Shown here one piece after another: positions 26,001-30,748 of a DNA stretch of 39,711 bases (its first letter is position 1; every line of letters begins with the position of its first letter). Both the position numbers and the translations under genes were made by a program. Location: assembly GCA_035286125.1 (NCBI GenBank), contig JAYKIS010000020.1, forward strand, positions 1 to 39,711, in the 5' to 3' direction. The notes below the pieces were generated by a model. It was not told where the DNA came from and ran no database searches. It worked only from the letters and a program-made list of their open reading frames with translations. Source of the stretch: VGJW01 sp035286125 (GTDB lineage Bacteria > Cyanobacteriota > Sericytochromatia > S15B-MN24 > VGJW01).

Positions 26001-26267
26001 ATGGGTGGCATTGCCAACGTAGTCAGCGGCATTCAGCAAGGTCTGCAGGCCATGGGTGGCATTTTCGACGCCATCGGCCAGTTCGTGCCCCAACTGAAGC
26101 AGGTGGGCGACATGTTCAAGCAGGTCAGCGGTGCCTTTGATGCCTTTGCCCAGATGACCGCGAAGATGGAGGCGATGAACCAGGAGCGGGACCAGCAGAA
26201 CAATGCCCAGGTGGCACCCAGGGCCCCGGTTCCGGCGCAGGTGGCGCCGCAGGCTGCGGCAGCCTGA
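26001..26267 (+). CDS. small amphipathic Gly-rich protein, array copy A
   Basis: 88-aa protein of unrecognised family. It opens MGGIANVVSGIQQGLQA and then repeats the motif as MGGIFDAIGQFVPQLKQ, so the first 34 residues look like an internal 17-residue duplication. Hydrophobic residues at 4, 8, 11, 15, 18, 22, 25, 29 and 32 follow a 3-4 spacing, giving one long amphipathic helix broken by P30. A second helix runs to about residue 62. The tail is Gln/Ala/Pro-rich and likely disordered. There is no signal peptide, Cys or Trp. The ATG has AGGGGGG about 7 bases upstream. It might be a self-assembling or membrane-active peptide or a secreted helical-hairpin protein; neither is shown. Confidence 0.75.
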   Translation: MGGIANVVSGIQQGLQAMGGIFDAIGQFVPQLKQVGDMFKQVSGAFDAFAQMTAKMEAMNQERDQQNNAQVAPRAPVPAQVAPQAAAA

Positions 26268-26287
26268 AGGCAATGCGGGCGGGAACT

Positions 26288-26317
26288 GGCGGGGATGGTC
26301 GGGGGGCCATCCCCGCC
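26288..26317 (+). terminator. hairpin after array copy A
   Basis: GGCGGGGATGG (26288-26298) pairs perfectly with CCATCCCCGCC (26307-26317) around an 8-base G-rich loop. It is followed by GGTCGTTTGGG, a weak T-run like that after the rplL hairpin. Likely a terminator 20 bases after the stop. Confidence 0.6.
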
Positions 26318-26456
26318 GGTCGTTTGGGCAAGGTGCTGACGAGGCGGATTAGGCCAGCGTGAAATTTAGCGATGTGTTACGACTGCCGGGCAATATCATG
26401 ATCAGGAAAGCGGTGCGTTGAATGCACCACAGCAAGTATCTTCAGGAGGTGGCGAC

Positions 26457-26837
26457 ATGGGCGGCATTGCGAATGTGGTCAGCGGTATCCAGCAGGGCCT
26501 GAAGGCCTTTGGTGGTGTGATGGACGCTATTGGCCAGTTTGTTCCTCAGTTCAAGCAAATCGGCGACATGATGAACAAGGCTGCGGACGCCTTCTCGGTC
26601 ATGTCCAAGATGGGCGAAAAGGCTGAGAGTGAGGAGGCGGGCAAGGACGCAACGAAGGCCAGCATTGCTGCTCCAAAAGTTCCCCCGGCTGCTCCTGCTC
26701 CGAGCACCCTTGCCGAAGCGGGCTACAACAATGTTCAGGAAGTTCAGGCGCACAGGAGTGCGCTCGACAACGTGCTGGCGAACATCAAGGCGGGCAAGGT
26801 CGATGCAGCGTCGATGCTTGGCGCGCTGGGCAAGTAA
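26457..26837 (+). CDS. small amphipathic Gly-rich protein, array copy B (long form)
   Basis: 126-aa paralog. Residues 1-15 are identical to copy A, and DAIGQFVPQ and GDM are conserved further on. Beyond residue 55 it differs: a charged Lys/Glu stretch, a short Pro/Ala linker, then a helical domain of about 45 residues (STLAEAGYNNVQEVQAHRSA onward) absent from the other copies. A perfect AGGAGGT (26444-26450) sits 6 bases before the ATG and rules out the upstream TTG. Its codons and the 190 bases ahead of it are clearly less GC-rich than the neighbours. The leader also holds a short hairpin, GGTGC/GCACC. Function unknown; the extra domain could bind a partner. Confidence 0.78.
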   Translation: MGGIANVVSGIQQGLKAFGGVMDAIGQFVPQFKQIGDMMNKAADAFSVMSKMGEKAESEEAGKDATKASIAAPKVPPAAPAPSTLAEAGYNNVQEVQAHRSALDNVLANIKAGKVDAASMLGALGK

Positions 26838-26859
26838 GGACGTTCGGTTCCGCCTCGTT

Positions 26860-26905
26860 CCAAAGTTGGCAGGCCGTATCCAGGGATACGGCCTGCCAAC
26901 TTTGG
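26860..26905. repeat. 46-base near-perfect palindrome after copy B
   Basis: Two 22-base arms (26860-26881 and 26884-26905) are exact inverted repeats separated by AG. It lies 22 bases after the copy B stop. In RNA it would form a very stable hairpin; no T-run follows (GGGGAGTCTATAG). It may be a terminator, an mRNA 3'-end protector, a protein-binding site or the remnant of a small mobile palindrome. Confidence 0.75.
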
Positions 26906-27042
26906 GGAGTCTATAGTGGTTTCGGCTTCAGGGCTTGGGTCAGGCTCCTGGGCTTCAACGCTGCTTGAAGTCATCCAAACTGCGCGCTCGAGGGGCGACG
27001 AGCCCCTTGTGGGAGGTGCATAGGGGGCACCGGAACATTCAG

Positions 27043-27279
27043 GTGGGGGGCATCGGTAACATCTTCGATACGCTCGGGCAGTTCGTGCCGCAGTCAAAGC
27101 AGATCGGGGAGATGTTTGAACCGGTCAGTGGTCCTTGCGATGGGTTTGCCAGGGAGACGGCCAAGTTGGAGTCCTCCGATCAGGAACTGGACACGCTGAC
27201 CCATGTCCAGGCGGCTGTTCGTCCCCATCCCTTGGCTAGGCTGCGCAGGAAGCGGAGGCCGACGATGAAATGGGGATGA
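27043..27279 (+). pseudogene. array copy C, internally deleted, possibly non-functional
   Basis: A family copy whose start is GTG at best. It reads VGGIGNIFDTLGQFVPQ: the first MGGIAN unit is joined directly to the IFDAIGQF unit, so about 14 residues (42 bases) between the two GG motifs are missing relative to copies A and D. KQIGEMFEPVSG remains recognisable. Later positions carry radical changes (GPCDGFARE where others have GAFDAF) and the tail is unlike the others. No proper ribosome-binding site is seen, but a leader similar to copy A (AGGGGGCAC) lies upstream with a few extra bases. The frame is open for 78 codons, so expression of a shortened variant cannot be excluded. Confidence 0.6.
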
Positions 27280-27371
27280 AGAGTTGTGTTCCGGGACGTT
27301 CTCAGGCCGATGGATCTCTTGCAGGAACCAGCCGGGGGGCTGGGAGAGCGCTGAGCAAGGGGGGCGTGGAA

Positions 27372-27629
27372 ATGGGTGGAGTGGCAGGTATCATCGGCGG
27401 TATCTCACAGGGCATGCAGGGCCTGGGTGGGATTTTCGACGCGATTGGCAAGTTCGTGCCCGAGATGCAGCAGATTGGCGGCATCTTCCAGCAGTTGAGC
27501 GGCGCCTTCGATGCTTTTTCGCAGATGTCGGCCAAGATCGAGGAGATGACGGCCCAGCAGGATCAAGGGCGTAATGCCGGAGCCCAGATGCCTCAGGCAC
27601 CGGGAGCCTTTCAGCCCCAGTTCGGTTGA
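27372..27629 (+). CDS. small amphipathic Gly-rich protein, array copy D
   Basis: 85-aa paralog: MGGVAGIIGGISQGMQG followed by LGGIFDAIGKFVPEMQQ, then QLSGAFDAFSQMSAKIEEM and a Gln/Pro/Gly-rich tail. Both GG units and the Pro at position 30 are kept, and changes in the core are conservative (Ile/Val/Met), which suggests selection on the protein. The ATG is preceded by AAGGGGGGCGTGGAA, matching the copy A leader, and a further upstream CAGCCGGGGGG block is also shared. A frame extends upstream but only this start matches the paralogs. Function unknown. Confidence 0.75.
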   Translation: MGGVAGIIGGISQGMQGLGGIFDAIGKFVPEMQQIGGIFQQLSGAFDAFSQMSAKIEEMTAQQDQGRNAGAQMPQAPGAFQPQFG

Positions 27630-27647
27630 GCCGATCCGGTGGCGCCA

Positions 27648-27692
27648 TGCCGGCGGCCCACTGCAACCGGGGGGCCGCCGGCACGTGGTTTT
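27648..27692 (+). terminator. terminator after array copy D
   Basis: TGCCGGCGGCCC (27648-27659) pairs over 12 bp with GGGCCGCCGGCA (27672-27683); TTTT follows at 27689-27692 after a 5-base gap. It lies 18 bases after the copy D stop and separates the array from the next gene. Confidence 0.65.
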
Positions 27693-27786
27693 CACCGTCC
27701 GTGCCAGGCGTTTCTGTCTTGAGCATCCTGCCACGCGGGTATGAAGTCCTTGATTCCATCACAAGGTTGCCGCAGGCTTTACGGTC

Positions 27787-29088
27787 ATGAATGAACTCGT
27801 CCCCGACCTGATCTCCGTAGAGGAGTTCTCCGCGCTTCCCGAAGGTGAGCAGGAAGCTTACCTGGAGGCGCGTCGCCAGGACCTGGCCCAGTTGATCAAG
27901 AAGGCTGAGGGTCGAAAGGCCGTCGTGATGAAAAAGGTCCTGGATGCGATGGCCACCCAGAACGCATTCATCGCCACGCTTGATCAGGAAATCGCCTCGT
28001 TTCGCTCGATGAAGGCCGCGTTTCCCTTGGACCCGGCGCAGCCAGGCCTTCTCCGTTGGCACCATCACATGGACCTTGGCATCGAACTGAAGCAGAACCT
28101 GCGCACCAAGTCCCTGCTCCGCATCGCGGACATGACCGAGGACCTGCGATCGCTCGAGACCAGTTTCGCCGATGGCATCCAGGTGGATGATCCCCAGCAG
28201 ACGGTGGCCTATCGCAAGGCGGACGCCCTTGCCGATCTTGCGGCCCTGCGCTTCCACCTCATGGAGTTGGCCGTGGTGCATCGGTTGCTGGCGGAGGTCC
28301 TGAAAGTCCCCTTTCAGCCTGAGGAGGACGATGTGACCTGGCGGGTGACCCAGGCAGCACTGCCAAAGGCGGCCAATGCCGGTCGCGCTGCCTCGGGCGC
28401 CACGACCACCAGTGGCTTGCCCTCTTCGTCGGCCGTACCCGCCGCGACGTCCAAGGGGCTGTCTTCCTTGTCCCTCGACGACGGGGGAGGACTTGTTGGC
28501 CTCGGGGATCCCCTGGCCGGTCTCGGGGGTGGGGGGACGGGCCTCGATGGCCTGCCGCCGTTGCCCGCTGTCGTTCCGCTGGCTGAGGTCGAAGGTGAGG
28601 TTGAGGATGCGGCTTCGCCTGATGTCGATGGGACGGACGGCAACTCCGTGGCGGAGGCCGGGGACCCGAGCGATGTTCCTGATCCTGATGGAGCGGCCGA
28701 AGCGCCGGTCTTCGATGACTTGAATTGGGTGCCTGATATTTCGGACACCCTCCGGGTAGAGGCGCGCGAGGCCCTGGAGGCGTTGTTCGCGGGCAACGTC
28801 GAGGCGCGAATCAGAGCGAGCGCGTTGGCCGATTCGCTCTTCGAGGCCCGCGCAGACGCGCACGTGGCGAGGGTCCTGCTCAAGGAGCTGGTGTCCGGTT
28901 CGGTCGGCCAGGCCGCCCGGATCCTGTCCATGCCCGTGTGGACGCAGCTTGATGGGCGGGTCACGGCTGTCCTCGGGGCCCACAAGCTGGTGGCCGAGGT
29001 GCCCGAACTCGCCCGGCTATTTCCGGCCGAGACCGACCTGCGCGATGAATGCCTGCGTTACGGCTTCGAGCCGCCACCGGCGGACTGA
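27787..29088 (+). CDS. two-domain helical protein of unknown function
   Basis: 433 aa, no family recognised. Residues 1-185 are helical and charged, starting MNELVPDLISVEEFSALPEG, with no signal or membrane segment. Residues 190-310 are a low-complexity linker, first Ser/Ala/Thr-rich, then Gly/Leu-rich (GGGLVGLGDPLAGLGGGG), then strongly acidic (Asp/Glu/Ala). Residues 315-433 form a second helical domain with repeated Leu/Ala/Val and ending EPPPAD. Codon use is like the neighbours and the opposite strand offers nothing better. The ATG has only a modest GCAGG upstream. The stop is followed after 2 bases by the GTG of the GNAT-like gene, so the pair is probably an operon. The acidic linker suggests a cytoplasmic adaptor or regulator. 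Confidence 0.65.
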   Translation: MNELVPDLISVEEFSALPEGEQEAYLEARRQDLAQLIKKAEGRKAVVMKKVLDAMATQNAFIATLDQEIASFRSMKAAFPLDPAQPGLLRWHHHMDLGIELKQNLRTKSLLRIADMTEDLRSLETSFADGIQVDDPQQTVAYRKADALADLAALRFHLMELAVVHRLLAEVLKVPFQPEEDDVTWRVTQAALPKAANAGRAASGATTTSGLPSSSAVPAATSKGLSSLSLDDGGGLVGLGDPLAGLGGGGTGLDGLPPLPAVVPLAEVEGEVEDAASPDVDGTDGNSVAEAGDPSDVPDPDGAAEAPVFDDLNWVPDISDTLRVEAREALEALFAGNVEARIRASALADSLFEARADAHVARVLLKELVSGSVGQAARILSMPVWTQLDGRVTAVLGAHKLVAEVPELARLFPAETDLRDECLRYGFEPPPAD

Positions 29089-29090
29089 TC

Positions 29091-29984
29091 GTGGCGCCGC
29101 GTTCCGCCGGCCTGTTCGATGCGCCGGAGGTCCTTCGGGTCCTGCAGGCCGGTGCCACCCGCATGGGACAGCCCTTGGGCACCCGTTGGATGGAGGCCGG
29201 GGTGCGGCGCTTCGGCGATGCACCGGGCTGCATCTGGTTCGAGTCGGATGCGGCAGCCCTGATCGATCGCCATGGCCCGTTGCTGGTCGTCAGGGCTCTC
29301 GAGGTGCCGACCTGCCTGCCGTGGTTGCCTGACTTGCTGATGCAACCCGGGGTTGCTGCCGTGCTTGTTCCGGAGGAGGCCATACTCGGGCTGCCGGGGA
29401 GCCCGGCCTTCGAGCGTCTGCCGCTGCCATCGGGGTACCGGGCCTACCAGCGCGTGGCCCATGAATACGACCTGTCCCGGGCGCCGGCCGTGCCGCGGGC
29501 CTTGCCGGACGGTTATGACCTGCGGCCCCTCGAACCCGAGTCCTTTGCCCGCGTCGGGACCATGTTGTCGTCCGTCAACGTCGGCAGCCTGAACGGTGTC
29601 TATCTGACGTTTCCGGACTGGCCCACGCCAGACCGTTGCCGTCGCCTGCTGCATGCCTTGCACGACGCGCGGGATGGCGGGGTCCTGGGTGCAGTTGCCT
29701 GGCGGGGTGACCAACCTGTGGCGGCGATCCTCGGCATGTCCGAGGACGACGACACCGTGCTGCTCTACGAGATCGCCGTGCGCCTCAGGCATCGGCCGGC
29801 CGGACTGTCGGGCGCCCTGCTCGATAGGTTCAAGCTGGCTGCGCGCGACCTGGGGCGCAGGCAACTGCGTTTCCTTACGGTGGCCGGCGTACGGGGAGTC
29901 GAGGCCTTGTTCGACCCTGCCGAGGTCCAGTCGCGTCGAGTCGACAGGCTCTGGTTCGGTCGCCGGCTCGACGCCGAGGCTTAG
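29091..29984 (+). CDS. GNAT-like acetyltransferase
   Basis: 297-aa cytoplasmic protein. The C-terminal half (about 140-290) has the GNAT layout: LPDGYDLRPLEPESFARV at its start, a central VLGAVAWRGDQPVAAILG strand pair, LLYEIAVRLRHRPAGLSGAL at the place of the acetyl-CoA loop (beta4, then R/G-rich turn and helix), and LRFLTVAGVRGVEALFD near the end. The acetyl-CoA pyrophosphate motif is not the classic Q/RxxGxG/A, so activity is uncertain. The N-terminal 130 residues look like a second, degenerate GNAT-type domain. The start is GTG at 29091, 2 bases after the preceding stop, so translation is probably coupled to the 433-aa protein. Substrate unknown. Confidence 0.6.
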   Translation: MAPRSAGLFDAPEVLRVLQAGATRMGQPLGTRWMEAGVRRFGDAPGCIWFESDAAALIDRHGPLLVVRALEVPTCLPWLPDLLMQPGVAAVLVPEEAILGLPGSPAFERLPLPSGYRAYQRVAHEYDLSRAPAVPRALPDGYDLRPLEPESFARVGTMLSSVNVGSLNGVYLTFPDWPTPDRCRRLLHALHDARDGGVLGAVAWRGDQPVAAILGMSEDDDTVLLYEIAVRLRHRPAGLSGALLDRFKLAARDLGRRQLRFLTVAGVRGVEALFDPAEVQSRRVDRLWFGRRLDAEA

Positions 29985-30079
29985 TTCAGGCTTCAGGGTT
30001 CCTTGGGGCCACCTTTACCGAAAGAGGCTCCGCGACGGCGATGGAAGGGGTGTCGCCCCCCCGTAGCCGAGGTGCCGTG

Positions 30080-30703
30080 ATGATCGCTTCCGTGTCGCAT
30101 CGCCCGATGGTCTTCCGCGCTCAGGTTGCCGCCGGTGGCTCGCCTACTCCCCCGGTCGTCGCGCCGGTGGCCGCACCCGCGATGCCCGCCACGCCCGCCC
30201 CGCAGGCCCCGGCCGCTGCCGGGGGCACGATGGTTGTGTTGCAAGGTTTCTTCGCAAAGGCGATGGAGGTCGCGGGAAACGTCTTCCGTGGCATCGTCAA
30301 CTTCGTGAAGCGTCTCTTCGGGCAGCCCGTGGATGATGCGGCGACCACCTTGACGCCTCAGGACCGCGCGCTCGCTGCCCAGTACCAGCTCCAGCCTTCC
30401 AAGTCCAACCTCGATGCCTTCCGGGCCGAGGTGGGGACTTATGCCGGCAACGGCACGCTGGGTCCCGGCACGGGCAATGCGGACGCAGTGCTCCAGTTGC
30501 GGGCGGCGCTGGGTCGGCTGGGCTACCAGGTCTCGGCATCCGGTGGATACGACGAGCCCCTCGGGATCGCCGTCCAGCGCTTCAAGATGGACAACAACCT
30601 CCACCAGACCTATCGTGCGGCCAACGGTCAGTTCGCCATCAACGAATACGCGACGCCTGAGGTTCTGGCGGTCATCCTGCAGAAGCTGCAGCAGCCGCGC
30701 TGA
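30080..30703 (+). CDS. peptidoglycan-binding-domain protein with amphipathic helix
   Basis: 207 aa. The N-terminal 50 residues are Ala/Pro-rich and unstructured, with no cleavable signal peptide. Residues 52-85 form a long amphipathic helix (VVLQGFFAKAMEV through NFVKRLFG), hydrophobic on one face and basic at the end. The C-terminal 90 residues match a peptidoglycan-binding type 1 domain: ADAVLQLRAALGRLGYQVSASG, then YDEPLGIAVQRFKMDNNL and an ending ATPEVLAVILQKLQ. The ATG at 30080 is chosen by GAGGTG 6 bases upstream. A strong terminator follows 13 bases after the stop. A non-secreted protein with a wall-binding domain would need another export route or a different ligand. Confidence 0.7.
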   Translation: MIASVSHRPMVFRAQVAAGGSPTPPVVAPVAAPAMPATPAPQAPAAAGGTMVVLQGFFAKAMEVAGNVFRGIVNFVKRLFGQPVDDAATTLTPQDRALAAQYQLQPSKSNLDAFRAEVGTYAGNGTLGPGTGNADAVLQLRAALGRLGYQVSASGGYDEPLGIAVQRFKMDNNLHQTYRAANGQFAINEYATPEVLAVILQKLQQPR

Positions 30704-30716
30704 ACGTGATGTGCAC

Positions 30717-30748
30717 GGGTCCCGGCCTGAATGGCCGGGACCCTTTTT
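30717..30748 (+). terminator. rho-independent terminator
   Basis: GGGTCCCGGCC (30717-30727) and GGCCGGGACCC (30733-30743) form a perfect 11-bp stem with loop TGAAT, followed by TTTTT (30744-30748). It closes the plus-strand unit and touches the mutS stop codon from the other side. Confidence 0.93.

Larger units (their letters stand above)
26001..27629 (+). repeat. tandem array of four small paralogous genes
   Basis: Four direct copies of one gene family lie head to tail: 26001-26267, 26457-26837, 27043-27279 (degenerate) and 27372-27629. They share the N-terminal pattern GG(I/V)xxxxxGIxQGxxxxGG, then DAIGxFVP, and diverge after about residue 55. The first and last also share a G-run leader (AAGGGGGGC, 6-7 bases before ATG). 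Each intact copy is followed by its own inverted repeat. Confidence 0.8.

Noticed and set aside
26418..26456. Upstream TTG start for array copy B, adding 13 residues
   Set aside because: The perfect AGGAGGT lies inside this extension at the right distance from the ATG at 26457, and the paralogs begin at the same Met.
26001..27629. Array proteins as WXG100/ESX substrates
   Set aside because: Size and helical-hairpin shape fit loosely, but there is no W-x-G turn, no C-terminal YxxxD/E export motif and no EccC-type ATPase nearby.
26001..27629. Array proteins as class II bacteriocins with double-glycine leaders
   Set aside because: The GG lies at residues 2-3 and 19-20 without a leader-type sequence, and no C39 peptidase transporter or immunity gene is present in the window.
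26001..27629. CRISPR array or insertion sequence explaining the repeats
   Set aside because: Units are full coding copies of variable length with no spacer pattern, terminal repeats or transposase.
27391..28983. 530-codon open frame on the minus strand across array copy D and the unknown 433-aa gene
   Set aside because: Its product is low-complexity Arg/Gly/Pro/His without domains, it runs through a terminator hairpin and antisense to a conserved paralog, and the plus-strand gene shows more protein-like composition.
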